Source: Kiritimatiellota bacterium
GTDB lineage: Bacteria; Verrucomicrobiota; Kiritimatiellia; JAAZAB01
DNA length: 64,000 bases
NCBI GenBank assembly: GCA_026398415.1
Contig: JAPLSY010000086.1
Coordinates: forward strand, 62,001-126,000
Direction: 5' to 3'
Shown: piece after piece, positions 42,296 through 51,628 of the stretch
How positions within the stretch are numbered: position 1 is the stretch's first letter
Layout: each line of letters starts with the position of its first letter
The notes under the pieces: generated by a model
Told to the model about the DNA's origin: nothing
Database searches by the model: none
The model's input: the letters and a program-made list of their open reading frames with translations, nothing else
Translations under genes and position numbers: made by a program

Positions 42296-43579
42296 ATGCC
42301 CAAGAACGTTATTGTGGCGCAGTCCGGTGGGCCGTCGCCGGTGATTAATAATTCATTGCGCGGCGTCCTGGATGCCTGCATGGAACAGCCTGCGGAGTTC
42401 GGCAAAATCTATGGCGGATGGCACGGGATTGAAGGCGTGCTGAAGGAAGAACTGCTTGACCTATCTGCCCAGGCGGCGAAGGAAATCGCCTTGCTGGCCA
42501 CCACGCCCGCCGCCGGCGCCATCGGAACCTGTCGTTACAAGCTCAAGGACAAGCAAGCCCGGGACTTCGATCGGATCATCGCGGTTATGCAGGCCCATGA
42601 TGTCGGCTATTTTTTCTATATCGGCGGCAACGATTCCATGGACACCGCGCACAAGATCAGTCGCATTGCCCGCGACAAGGGCCTCGACCTGGTCGCCACC
42701 GGCGTGCCGAAAACGATTGATAACGACGTCGGCGATTCCGCATTCAAACTCATTGACCATACGCCCGGCTACGGGTCGGCGGCGCGTTACTGGGCTTGCA
42801 TGATCCAGAACGCCAACGAGGAAAACGCCGGTTCTTGCACGGCTGACCCCGTGCTGGTGACCCAGATAATGGGTCGCAAGATCGGCTTCATCACGGCGGC
42901 GGCGCGCCTGGCCGATCCACAGCGCCAATTCCCTCTGCAAATTTACATGCCCGAGTCCGGGCTGACCCTCGAACAACTTGCGGATAACGTCAACGACGAA
43001 CTCAAACGCAGTGGTCGCTGTATCGTGGCGCTCAGCGAAGGATTCGATGTGGGGGATATTGGCGCGGCGCAAGACGCCTTTGGGCATGTCGAGTTCGGCG
43101 CCAGCGATTTGACGGCCCAGCAGGTGGTCGTATCGTATTTGAACGCCAAGGGCCTCGCCACCCGCGGGTTTGCCCGCGGGCAGGTCTGCGGCACGGATCA
43201 ACGTTCCACCTCGGCGTTTGCCTCCACCGTGGATCTGGATGAGGCCTATCAAGTGGGCCGTCATGCGGTGGAAATTGCCCACCGCGACGGCAATGGTTGG
43301 ATGTCAACCATCCTGCGCGTGCCGGGCCGGAAATACTGCGTGCGTTTTGACAAAGTACCCTTGGAGCAGGTTGCCAACAGCGAACGGACCTTCCCAAAAG
43401 CGTGGCTGAGTCCCAGCAAGATTGACGTTACGGACGATTTCCTGCGCTACGCCCAGCCGCTTATCGGCACGAAATGGGTCAAGATCCCGCTGGAGAAAGG
43501 CATCCAGCGTTTTACCAGGTTCCAGCCGATCTTTGCGGAGAAACAATGCCGGGTTTATATACCGGAAGCATATGCATAA
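42296..43579 (+). CDS. pfp: Diphosphate-dependent phosphofructokinase
   Basis: A 427-residue phosphofructokinase. IVAQSGGPSPVINNSLRG at the N-terminus, YIGGNDSMDTAHKIS near residue 105-118, GVPKTIDNDV near 140 and GRKIGFITAAARLA near 199 are all conserved. The nucleotide site GGNDS, in place of GGDGS of ATP enzymes, points to PPi as phosphoryl donor (fructose-6-P to fructose-1,6-P2, reversible). Many PVC and anaerobic bacteria use this enzyme in glycolysis. It is transcribed alone, followed by a 273-bp gap with inverted repeats. Confidence 0.9.
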   Translation: MPKNVIVAQSGGPSPVINNSLRGVLDACMEQPAEFGKIYGGWHGIEGVLKEELLDLSAQAAKEIALLATTPAAGAIGTCRYKLKDKQARDFDRIIAVMQAHDVGYFFYIGGNDSMDTAHKISRIARDKGLDLVATGVPKTIDNDVGDSAFKLIDHTPGYGSAARYWACMIQNANEENAGSCTADPVLVTQIMGRKIGFITAAARLADPQRQFPLQIYMPESGLTLEQLADNVNDELKRSGRCIVALSEGFDVGDIGAAQDAFGHVEFGASDLTAQQVVVSYLNAKGLATRGFARGQVCGTDQRSTSAFASTVDLDEAYQVGRHAVEIAHRDGNGWMSTILRVPGRKYCVRFDKVPLEQVANSERTFPKAWLSPSKIDVTDDFLRYAQPLIGTKWVKIPLEKGIQRFTRFQPIFAEKQCRVYIPEAYA

Positions 43580-43607
43580 GGACGCAACTAAATCAATTGA
43601 GAGTTGT

Positions 43608-43772
43608 GACAGGATTAACAGGATTTACAGGATTATAAAATAGAATAGGTTCTCTATGACAGCGTGATCGTTGGCGACTTTTCCGCCGACATGCTGGCTG
43701 AAGGCGCGGTCATGGTGGAAACAAATCAGTCCAAAATCTCCTTAAAATCCTGTAAATCTTGTTAATCCTGTC
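43608..43772. repeat. 27-bp inverted repeats flanking a gene remnant
   Basis: GACAGGATTAACAGGATTTA plus CAGGATT (43608-43634) is repeated in inverse orientation at 43746-43772 with one mismatch. Each arm is itself built of ACAGGATT-like words. The ACAGGATTTACAGGATT word is widespread in intergenic DNA of environmental bacteria. Here the arms enclose about 110 bp containing the remains of a small gene. Confidence 0.8.
43649..43745 (+). pseudogene. Remnant of a GxxExxY-type gene
   Basis: The plus-strand frame from 43649 reads VLYDSVIVGDFSADM followed by LAEGAVMVE. This resembles the middle of GxxExxY proteins, small nuclease-like proteins whose conserved core is a D-x-VVVG-[DE]-x-x-AD-[LM]-L-V-E strand pair. 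A stop lies directly upstream at 43646-43648, there is no start codon, and the N-terminal GxxExxY motif is missing, so only a fragment of about 25 residues remains. Recognition is by memory of the family and needs a profile search. Confidence 0.5.
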
Positions 43773-43852
43773 AAAATTCATCAAAAGGTGTCACTCTTAG
43801 CTGACATCTTTCTTAACTTTGTACCCACAGATTATGTAGAGGAGCCAAACTG

Positions 43853-44980
43853 ATGAGTCCTAAGCGTAAAATTACAAAATCCGGCGCCATTGTCTATTTT
43901 GGTTCCGCGCATGTGGAGCGCGCGGATGCGGATGCCAGTCTGCCGGCCAAGTTGAAACGCATCCTGAACAAGGTGGACTTGGAGCGCCTGTGCCAGGGCG
44001 CTTGGGTGCCCATCAAGATGCATCTGGGCGGGGGGCTCGGTTACACTATGATCCACCCGGTCTTCGTCAATATCGTGGTCAAAGCCGTGAAGGCGGCGGG
44101 AGGCAAGCCCTTTGTCGTGGACGGCATGTTTAACACGATTGCCACGGCGGCCGAACGCGGCTATACGGCGGAAACATTGGGTTGTCCGATCGTCTCCGCC
44201 GGAGGGCCCTATGATTCGCACATCTTGAAGCGCAAGGTGGATTTTCCCGGCCTGGATGAAATCAACGCGTTCGGTGTGATTTGGGACGCGCCTTGCCTGA
44301 TCAATTTTTCGCATATCAAGGGGCACGGCGTTTGCAGTTACGGTGGCGCTTGCAAAAATATCGCCATGGGATGCGTGGACAAAACCACGCGTGGACGTCT
44401 GCATGCGCTCAGCGGCGGCATTGACTGGATCAAGGACCGGTGCCGTCTGTGCGGACGGTGCGTCAAGGCCTGCGACACCGGCGCGATCAGCCTGGACAAA
44501 AAAAAGAAAGCCGTCTCGTTCTTTTGGCACGATTGCCGGTTCTGCGCCCATTGCGTGGCGGCTTGTCCGCACGGGGCGCTGGCGATCAGGGCGCGGGATG
44601 GTTTCCGCCGTTTCCAGGAAGGCCTGGCCGTGACGACCAAGACCATCCTGGATTCTTTCGATCCCCGGCGCATTCTGCACATTAACCTGCTGACCAACAT
44701 TTCCATGTTGTGCGACTGCTGGGGTATGAGCTCGCCCAGCATCGTGCCGGATATAGGGGTCATGGCCTCCCGGGACATGGTGGCCATCGAAACGGCGACA
44801 CTCAAAGCGATCAAAGCGCGGCATTTCATTCCCGGGAGCCTGATCGGCAAGCGCCGGCTGATGAAAGGCCGGCACCTGCTCGAACAGATTCACGGCAAGG
44901 ACCCGTTCCTGCAAATTCGGGCGCTCGAACGGCACGGGGTGGGCCTCTCCCGTTACCGGCTGGTTGAAGTGAAGTGCTGA
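43853..44980 (+). CDS. DUF362 protein with two 4Fe-4S cluster motifs
   Basis: A 375-residue protein: a DUF362 domain (KITKSGAIVYFGSAHVE, then KMHLGGGLGYTMIHP, GKPFVVDGMFNT, NFSHIKGHGVCSYGGACKNIAMGC) with an inserted ferredoxin-like pair, CRLCGRCVKACDTGAI near 199-214 and CRFCAHCVAACPHGAL near 230-245. Each gives CxxCxxCxxxC ligands for a 4Fe-4S cluster. Such proteins probably take part in electron transfer; no partner is encoded beside it. GAGGAG lies 9 bases before ATG 43853. Confidence 0.85.
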   Translation: MSPKRKITKSGAIVYFGSAHVERADADASLPAKLKRILNKVDLERLCQGAWVPIKMHLGGGLGYTMIHPVFVNIVVKAVKAAGGKPFVVDGMFNTIATAAERGYTAETLGCPIVSAGGPYDSHILKRKVDFPGLDEINAFGVIWDAPCLINFSHIKGHGVCSYGGACKNIAMGCVDKTTRGRLHALSGGIDWIKDRCRLCGRCVKACDTGAISLDKKKKAVSFFWHDCRFCAHCVAACPHGALAIRARDGFRRFQEGLAVTTKTILDSFDPRRILHINLLTNISMLCDCWGMSSPSIVPDIGVMASRDMVAIETATLKAIKARHFIPGSLIGKRRLMKGRHLLEQIHGKDPFLQIRALERHGVGLSRYRLVEVKC

Positions 44981-45014
44981 CCGTCGCATAATAGCGGACC
45001 GGGGGATATTACGG

Positions 45015-47375
45015 ATGAAGAACGAGTTTTTACTGGAGGGTGCTTATTGGATCTGGCCGGGTGCAGTGCTGGAGGATAGGCGTAATGTGTACGCCGACTT
45101 TCGTTATGATTTCCAGGTTAAGCGCAACAGGGGGCCGGCGCGGCTTGCCATCACGGCGGATCAGAGCTACATGCTTTATTTCAACGGTGAATATGTCGGC
45201 CGTGGGCCGGCGCGTGGATATCAATGGAGTTGGCCGTATGACGAATATGATTTGGGAAAATACGCGCGTCCTGGACATAATTGGATCAGCGTGCGGGTCT
45301 ACAATGCCGGATGCAGTACGTTTCAGTATCTTCATCAGGCGGCTTACGGGATGATCTGCGCCGGCGAAATTTGCGGGCATAAAGTTGTGAGCGGGGAAAA
45401 ATGGATGGCAAGGATTTCCCAAGCCAATCGGCGGGCTACGACCAAGTTGAGCGTGCAGTTGAATTATCAGGAGTGGATGGACGCGCGGGTGGACGATCAG
45501 GAATGGATACGATCGTCGAAGCGTTCGTTGAGGCCGGTCGGGCAAATGCACATGTGCCCGTATGGGATAATGCCGTGGCATTCACTGGAGCCGCGTGGTA
45601 TTCCGAACTTGGGCAATGCAATGCTGAAATATCAGGGTGTTGTTGCGCGTGCCACCGGCCAGGTTGATGTCAAATATAAAAACGATTCCAATCTGACCTT
45701 GTCCTGGTTCCGGGAGCTTGGACGTTTGCGATGGGAACGGGTTGAAGAAACCGATGTCGGTGCGGGAGGGATAAACATCCCGGTGACGGGGAATGGCAAA
45801 TTGCATGCCGTTGTTTTCGATCTGGGCCGTCCGGCGATCGGGACGTTGCTTGTTGATGCGCAGGGTGCCACCGGCGGCCAAACGGTTGACTTTTTCTTTT
45901 TCGAAGTTATTTCCGCGGATGGACGACCGGCGTTGGCAGACCCTGGCAAGGGATGTGCCATGGCAATGTCGGCCCGGCTGGTTTTGCGTAAAGGGCGCAC
46001 ACGGCATGAATTTTTCCAGATGATGGGTCACCGTTATTTGGCCGTGATTGTGCGGGATACGCGGCACAGTCTGCAATTTCAGTTGCACCTGCGTGAAACC
46101 GTCTATCCCATGGAGATAAAAGGCGCATTCAAGTCCGGGGATGAAGAATTAAACAACATTTATAAAATTTGCATGCAGACCCAGCGGGTTTGTTCACTGG
46201 ACAGCTACGTTGACACACCGTGGCGCGAGCAGGCGCAATGGTGGGGCGATGCCCGCGTGCAGGCTCAAAACACGTTTCATCTGAGCGCCGACACCCGCCT
46301 GTTGGCAAGGGGCATCCGGTCCATCGCCCGCCAGGAAGTTCCCAACGGTCTGACCTATGGGCATGCCCCAACGTGTGCGCACAACTGCATCTTGCCGGAT
46401 TTCTCGTTGACCTGGATACTGACGATCTGGGATTATTACTATCAGACCGGTGCAATCGGGTTGTTCAAGGAGCAATACGGAAGATTGGAAAGAGTGTTGA
46501 ATTATTTCCGGACCGAGGGGAAATCCAAAAACGGGTTATTGCGCTTTGACCGGCGGTATTGGCTGTTTTTGGACTGGAGCGATTTGTATCGGGAAGGCAA
46601 TCCGGCCCTGTTGAATTTGTGGTATGTGTTCGCGCTTGAAAAACTGGCGCAACTGGCTGGCCTTGCTGGCAAACGGCGGGAGCAGGCGGGGTTATCAAAG
46701 GAATACCGCGCGCATTGCCGGAAAGTGATTGCGGCGTTTTGGGATGAAAAGGAAGGGATATTTTGCGATGGATTGACGGAGGACGGAAAAAGAGTGGGGC
46801 GTTATTCAATTCATACCCAGACTTTGGCGATCTTGTGCGGTTTGCATGCTTCCCGGCAGAAAGCAATCATTGAAAAATGTCTTTTACCATACGTGCGGGG
46901 GAATGAAATTCCGGGCGCGAAACCGTCCAGTTTTTGGGTGACTTATGTGTATGAAGTGTTGAAACGATCGGGATATGGCAGGGAGGTGGTGCGGCATATA
47001 CGTGCGAAGTGGGGGCCGATGATACCCTATGGCGGAACGTGGGAAACATTTGATAATAAATTCGGATCAAATTCGGTGACGCATGCCTGGGCGGCTCATC
47101 CGTTGTATCATTTGGCGGGGACATTGGGCGGCGTTTTACAGAATGGAGTTGGATGGAAAAATATTCTTTATCAGCCGGTGATTATGCCGGAATACAGGTT
47201 CGCCGAGGTCGTTGTGCCGACGCCGCAGGGGATGATTAAATCCAGGTGGGAAGTGAAGGGCAAAAATGCAGAGGTGAAGCTTGAATTGCCGGCCGGGGTT
47301 CGGGCCGAAGTGTTCCTGCCGGGCGTGAGGGATCAAATGGCCGGCAAAAACAAGTGGTTGATTGGATTGGGGTAA
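45015..47375 (+). CDS. Second GH78 alpha-L-rhamnosidase-like protein
   Basis: A 786-residue protein related in layout to the enzyme at 405-2990: an N-terminal sandwich region (TADQSYMLYFNGEYVGRGPA) and a C-terminal (alpha/alpha)6 barrel. The active-site segment is DTPWREQAQWWGDA near residue 400 and the later acidic segment GTWETFD near 674, so acidic residues are kept although the first motif differs (DTPWRE rather than DCPSRE). No signal peptide. It is followed after 18 bases by bioF, perhaps by chance of gene order. Substrate may differ from rhamnose. Confidence 0.8.
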   Translation: MKNEFLLEGAYWIWPGAVLEDRRNVYADFRYDFQVKRNRGPARLAITADQSYMLYFNGEYVGRGPARGYQWSWPYDEYDLGKYARPGHNWISVRVYNAGCSTFQYLHQAAYGMICAGEICGHKVVSGEKWMARISQANRRATTKLSVQLNYQEWMDARVDDQEWIRSSKRSLRPVGQMHMCPYGIMPWHSLEPRGIPNLGNAMLKYQGVVARATGQVDVKYKNDSNLTLSWFRELGRLRWERVEETDVGAGGINIPVTGNGKLHAVVFDLGRPAIGTLLVDAQGATGGQTVDFFFFEVISADGRPALADPGKGCAMAMSARLVLRKGRTRHEFFQMMGHRYLAVIVRDTRHSLQFQLHLRETVYPMEIKGAFKSGDEELNNIYKICMQTQRVCSLDSYVDTPWREQAQWWGDARVQAQNTFHLSADTRLLARGIRSIARQEVPNGLTYGHAPTCAHNCILPDFSLTWILTIWDYYYQTGAIGLFKEQYGRLERVLNYFRTEGKSKNGLLRFDRRYWLFLDWSDLYREGNPALLNLWYVFALEKLAQLAGLAGKRREQAGLSKEYRAHCRKVIAAFWDEKEGIFCDGLTEDGKRVGRYSIHTQTLAILCGLHASRQKAIIEKCLLPYVRGNEIPGAKPSSFWVTYVYEVLKRSGYGREVVRHIRAKWGPMIPYGGTWETFDNKFGSNSVTHAWAAHPLYHLAGTLGGVLQNGVGWKNILYQPVIMPEYRFAEVVVPTPQGMIKSRWEVKGKNAEVKLELPAGVRAEVFLPGVRDQMAGKNKWLIGLG

Positions 47376-47393
47376 TGTTATCTGGACGGCATC

Positions 47394-48566
47394 ATGACGG
47401 ACGAAACCTGGATGGAAACGGAATTGGACCAGCTCCGCGCGCAGGGATTGGAGCGTCAACTCCAGGTTATGCCGGACTCCGGCGGCGTATTAATGCTGGA
47501 TGGCCTGCGTGTGCTTAATTTTTCCAGCAACGATTATTTAGGACTTGCCCGCGCCCCGGCGGTTGTAGAGGCGGCGGCCGGCGCCTTGCGGCGCTGGGGT
47601 GCAGGCGCCACGGCCTCGCGGCTGGTGGTCGGCACCCTGACCTGTCACGCGGAGCTGGAAACCAGGCTGGCGCAGTTCAAGGGCTATGCGGCGGCGCTGG
47701 TGTTCGGGAGCGGCTACCTTGCAAATGTCGGCGCAGTGGCCGCGCTGGTTGGCCGGCACGACCGGGTTCTGGCCGATAAGTTGGCGCATGCCAGCCTGCT
47801 CGATGGCGCAACGCTCAGCCGCGCCGCGATCCATCGCTTTCAACACAATGACGTGGATCACCTGTTGCGCCTGTTGCGCCAAAAGCCGGCGTCCGCTCGC
47901 GATCTCATCGTAACCGAATCCGTGTTCAGCATGGATGGCGATTTGGCGCCCCTGCGCGATATTGCCCGCGTGGCGCAAGAGCATGGTGCCATGCTTCTGG
48001 TGGATGAAGCGCATGCCACCGGCGTATGGGGCCCCGGAGGGACGGGTCTCATTGGCGAATGGCGCCTCCAGCAGGCCGTATCGGTGGCCATGGGCACGCT
48101 CAGTAAGGCGCTGGGCGCCTACGGCGGGTTTATCGCCGGATCGGAGACGCTCAAGCGTTGGCTGGTGAATCGCGCGCGGTCATTCATTTTCAGCACTGGC
48201 TTGCCGCCACCCTGCGTCGGCGCCGTCCTGGGGGCGTTGGATGTCCTAAAAAAGAACCCTGAAATGGGTGCGGATCTTCTTTACCGCGCCGACGTATTTC
48301 GCCGCCGCCTTCAGTCGTCTGGTTTCAACACCGGAAAATCCGTCAGCCAGATTGTGCCGGTCATCATCGGGGATAATCAGAAAACGTTGACGCTTGCGCG
48401 CCGATTGCGGGACCATGGAATTCTGGCCGCGGCCATCCGGCCGCCCACTGTGCCCGCGGGTACGGCGCGCTTACGTCTTTCCGTAACCCTGGAGCATACC
48501 TGCGAAGATTTGGACCGCGCGGCGGAAATTATGACGACCACCGCGCATGAGGAAAATCTGCTGTGA
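47394..48566 (+). CDS. bioF: 8-amino-7-oxononanoate synthase
   Basis: A 390-residue PLP enzyme of the alpha-oxoamine synthase family that condenses pimeloyl-ACP with L-alanine in biotin synthesis. Motifs: FSSNDYLGLA, GATASRLVVGTLTCHAELE, LLVDEAHATGVWG and the PLP-lysine segment GTLSKALGAYGG. Length is normal. Its TGA overlaps the GTG of the next gene by 4 bases, showing translational coupling within a bioF-bioH-like-bioC unit. Close relatives (2-amino-3-ketobutyrate CoA ligase) are less likely given the biotin neighbours. Confidence 0.93.
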   Translation: MTDETWMETELDQLRAQGLERQLQVMPDSGGVLMLDGLRVLNFSSNDYLGLARAPAVVEAAAGALRRWGAGATASRLVVGTLTCHAELETRLAQFKGYAAALVFGSGYLANVGAVAALVGRHDRVLADKLAHASLLDGATLSRAAIHRFQHNDVDHLLRLLRQKPASARDLIVTESVFSMDGDLAPLRDIARVAQEHGAMLLVDEAHATGVWGPGGTGLIGEWRLQQAVSVAMGTLSKALGAYGGFIAGSETLKRWLVNRARSFIFSTGLPPPCVGAVLGALDVLKKNPEMGADLLYRADVFRRRLQSSGFNTGKSVSQIVPVIIGDNQKTLTLARRLRDHGILAAAIRPPTVPAGTARLRLSVTLEHTCEDLDRAAEIMTTTAHEENLL

Positions 48567-49357
48567 AAGCCCTGCCGCTAATCTTGATTGCCGGTTGGGG
48601 CCATACGGGCGATGCGATGCTCCGTTTGAAAGAAGCCTTGGCTGGGCATTCAATGGATGGGTATCCAATGGCTGGGCAGCCCATTCAGGTCACTTCGACG
48701 GGCGAGTTGTGGCAAGCCCGGTCCAGCGGCACATTGCCGCGCGCGTCCGGCCTTTCGCGGTATGCGGTGGGACTGCATGATCTACTGGCGATCCGTCGGC
48801 TGACGGATGGGCGCGTCGGCGTAATCGGATGGTCCATGGGAGGCATTGTGGCCTTGGAAACGGCGCGGGAATATCCGGGACTGATACAGCGGCTCGTTAT
48901 TATCAGCGGCACGCCGCGGTTCAGCGCGGGGAACGACGCGCCACCCGGTGTAAGCGCCGCTGTTTTGCGCGCCATGGTCCTGGGGCTTCGGCGGACGCCG
49001 GATAACGTGCTGACCGCCTATTATGCTAAAGTGCATGCGCCGCAGAGTGGTCCCGTGGCCGCGGCCACTACGCGTGCACAGGATATCGCCCTGCTGGACC
49101 ACAGCGAATTGTTACAGGGGCTCGATTATCTTCAGCGAATTGACCTGCGGAATGGCTTGAATCAAATAAGCCTGCCGACTCTGGTGGTGCATGGTCGGGA
49201 GGATGGTATTGTGCCCTGGCAGGCTGGCGAATGGCTGAGCCGCGCCCTGGCCGCCAGTCAATGGCGTTGTTATGAGAATTATGGTCATGCCTTGCCGATC
49301 CAGGCGCCATTGCTTCTGGCGGCGGATATTTGCGCTTTCCTGGGAGACCCGGCGTGA
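48563..49357 (+). CDS. bioH: Alpha/beta-hydrolase, probable pimeloyl-ACP methyl ester esterase
   Basis: A 264-residue hydrolase with the nucleophile elbow GWSMGG (near residue 91), aspartate in VHGREDGIVP and histidine in YENYGHALP. The position between bioF and bioC, with GTGA overlaps on both sides, indicates the esterase that removes the methyl group placed by BioC. BioH and the analogous BioG, BioK and others are hard to tell apart by sequence; the motif set fits the BioH type. Internal near-repeats (CAATGGATGGGTATCCAATG) lie in the N-terminal part. Confidence 0.8.
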   Translation: MKALPLILIAGWGHTGDAMLRLKEALAGHSMDGYPMAGQPIQVTSTGELWQARSSGTLPRASGLSRYAVGLHDLLAIRRLTDGRVGVIGWSMGGIVALETAREYPGLIQRLVIISGTPRFSAGNDAPPGVSAAVLRAMVLGLRRTPDNVLTAYYAKVHAPQSGPVAAATTRAQDIALLDHSELLQGLDYLQRIDLRNGLNQISLPTLVVHGREDGIVPWQAGEWLSRALAASQWRCYENYGHALPIQAPLLLAADICAFLGDPA

Positions 49358-50148
49358 CGATCAAGGACGAACATAAGACAATTGCGGCGCGGTTTTCGGC
49401 CGCGGCCTCGACCTATCATGCCTCGGCAACAATCCAGCGCTCTGTGGCTGAGCGCCTGGGCGCCATGCTGGTTGGGGACGAAGCTTTTGATCGTATCCTG
49501 GAAATCGGGTGTGGCACAGGTCTGTTGACCGCGCACTTATGCCGTCTGTTTCCGCGTGCCCGGATTGATGCCCTCGATATGGCCGGTGGCATGGTGGCGC
49601 AATGTCGCGCGCGGTTGGCGGATGCATCGGGACTGCATTGCCATGTGGCCGATCTAAACAAGTTTTGTACCGACGGGCTTTATCCGCTTATTGTGAGCAG
49701 TTCGGCCTTGCATTGGATGGATCCGATGGCCGAGGTCATGGAGACCCTGGCTGGCATGCTGACTGGTCAGGGCCGGCTGGTGTTTGCCCTTATGGTGGGC
49801 GGTACGCTGGCCGAGTTGCAGGCCGCGCGCCGGCGCGCGGCGCCGCACAAGCTGCCTGCCCGCCGGTTGCCGACGGTGTTAGCCGTACGTGCCGCGCTTA
49901 CGCAAGCTGGCCTGTGCATCGAGGAAGAACGAGAGGAAAGCCGGCGCCAAGCGTATGTCTCAGCCAGGGATCTGTTGCGTCAGCTCCATGAACAGGGTCT
50001 GACCGGTGGTCCGTTGGCCCGGTCGGGACGGTTACTGAATCGCACGGACCTGCGCCGTCTGACATTGGATTATGATCGTCGTTACCGTGAAGGGGACGGA
50101 GTGTATGCCAGTTACGAGGTGGCCTATTTCCGGGCAAGGAAAGCGTAA
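49354..50148 (+). CDS. bioC: Malonyl-ACP O-methyltransferase
   Basis: A 264-residue SAM-dependent methyltransferase. ILEIGCGTGLLTAHL is motif I, followed by ARIDALDMAGGM and SSSALHWMD, as in BioC, which methylates malonyl-ACP to begin the pimelate moiety of biotin. GTG 49354 overlaps the TGA of the previous gene (GTGA). The C-terminal half (LRQLHEQGLTGG) also fits BioC. bioA, bioD and bioB are not in the window. Confidence 0.9.
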   Translation: MTIKDEHKTIAARFSAAASTYHASATIQRSVAERLGAMLVGDEAFDRILEIGCGTGLLTAHLCRLFPRARIDALDMAGGMVAQCRARLADASGLHCHVADLNKFCTDGLYPLIVSSSALHWMDPMAEVMETLAGMLTGQGRLVFALMVGGTLAELQAARRRAAPHKLPARRLPTVLAVRAALTQAGLCIEEEREESRRQAYVSARDLLRQLHEQGLTGGPLARSGRLLNRTDLRRLTLDYDRRYREGDGVYASYEVAYFRARKA

Positions 50149-50231
50149 CTCGTCCGAATAAGAATTTGGTATATTTTCAACAGGTAAACAAACAAGTTTT
50201 GCAATTAACCAGGGTAATCGGGAGAAAAAAT

Positions 50232-51602
50232 ATGTCGCACGTACGAGCCGCAGCGGCGTCGGTGAAGTTGACCGACGACAACATGGAGGAGTTGGGGAGC
50301 CGGACCAAGGTCTTCGGCCGGCCTTGGGAAGGTGAGTTTCGCGCCAGCGCGCTCGTTCTGGACGCGGACCAGCGGATCTGTCTTGTGTCGCTGGATTCGC
50401 TGACCGTGCCGCTGCACGTGGTGAAGGCGGCGGCAGCGCGTATTACCGTTGCCACGGGCATCCCGGATGACAATATCCTCATCTGCGCCACGCACACTCA
50501 CGGCGGCGGCCCCCTTACGATTGACTTCCTTGGCTGCACGCCGAACGCTGAGTTCCTGCGCCGGTTGGAGGAGGGCAGTATTCTGGCTGCAGTCAAGGCG
50601 GTGGCGGCACTGGGCGACGTGCGGTCCGGCGCCAAGGCCGAACTGCTATTCGGGTTGAGCCAGGAGGCAACCGTTGGCCGCAACAGCCGGTTGCTGCTCA
50701 AGGACGGTACCATCGGCTGGTACGGATACAAGGAGAAGGACACCGTCCGGCCGACAGGCCCGTACGACCCGGATCTGTACGTCCTGGCGGTGCAGCGTCC
50801 GAACGGCAAGTATGACGGGCTGGCGTTCAACCATTCGGTGCACAACATTGGCCGGGTTCGCGAAGACTGCATGTCGCCGTGTTTCTACGGACTGGCCGCG
50901 CTGGAGATCGAACGCCGGCACAGCGCCACGACACTGTTCCTGCCGGGTGCGTTAGGGTCGACGCACAACATCACATGGCAAAAGGCGAAAGGTGAAAACC
51001 TTCCCTTTGATAGCTGGGAGCACAATAGTGGCGTTCCCCCTGCCGAGTGCGTGCACCGCGTTGTCGACGCGATCGAAGAGGCGTTGAGCCGCGCGCAGCC
51101 GGCGCTTCCCGGTCCGGTCAAGGTCCTCAACCGCCAGTTTACCTACCACGTGCGTCACTTCGACGAGGCGAAGGCGGCGGCGGCCGTGAAGTTCTACATG
51201 GAGAAGTACGTCCCGCAGGGCGCGTCCGGCCAAATTGAGGTTTTCCGCAAGATGCGCTTAGAGATGGCGCCGCACCAGGGCGAGGCACGCCAGACACGCC
51301 TGCAGGTCATCCGCTTGGGCGATATCGTGTTCGTCGGCATTCCCGGCGAGATGTTTGCCCGGCTTGGCCTGGAGCTTCGACGCCGTTCGCCGTTCCGGCA
51401 CACGTGCATTATCGGGCTGGCCAACGAACATATCGGCTACATCCCGGACTGCAAGGCGTATGCCGACGGCGGCTACCAGACGTGGGTTGGCTGGCACAGC
51501 ATGCTGGAGGCCGGCACGGGCGAAGCAATGGTTGATCAGGTGGTGGCTATGCTGAACGAATTATACGATGCGACGCCGCCGGAACGGCGCGGCATGGCCT
51601 GA
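50232..51602 (+). CDS. Neutral/alkaline ceramidase-like protein
   Basis: A 456-residue protein resembling the N-terminal domain of neutral ceramidases and the many ceramidase-like proteins of PVC bacteria: SALVLDADQRICLVSLDSL, NILICATHTHGGGPLT (His residues for zinc), FNHSVHNIG and FVGIPGEMFARLGLELR. No signal peptide is visible, so it may act inside the cell; hydrolysis of an amide or ester is plausible but sphingolipid use is not shown. GGGAGAAAA lies just before ATG 50232, which decides the start. Confidence 0.7.
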   Translation: MSHVRAAAASVKLTDDNMEELGSRTKVFGRPWEGEFRASALVLDADQRICLVSLDSLTVPLHVVKAAAARITVATGIPDDNILICATHTHGGGPLTIDFLGCTPNAEFLRRLEEGSILAAVKAVAALGDVRSGAKAELLFGLSQEATVGRNSRLLLKDGTIGWYGYKEKDTVRPTGPYDPDLYVLAVQRPNGKYDGLAFNHSVHNIGRVREDCMSPCFYGLAALEIERRHSATTLFLPGALGSTHNITWQKAKGENLPFDSWEHNSGVPPAECVHRVVDAIEEALSRAQPALPGPVKVLNRQFTYHVRHFDEAKAAAAVKFYMEKYVPQGASGQIEVFRKMRLEMAPHQGEARQTRLQVIRLGDIVFVGIPGEMFARLGLELRRRSPFRHTCIIGLANEHIGYIPDCKAYADGGYQTWVGWHSMLEAGTGEAMVDQVVAMLNELYDATPPERRGMA

Positions 51603-51628
51603 GACGCACTTAAGCGCATCAGGGGCCA

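Noticed and set aside
43608..43772. ACAGGATT-type repeats as a small CRISPR
   Set aside because: Only two arms, in inverse orientation, enclosing a gene remnant rather than spacers.
43832..44989. Long minus-strand frame opposite the DUF362 gene
   Set aside because: The plus strand carries two complete 4Fe-4S motifs and a good ribosome site.
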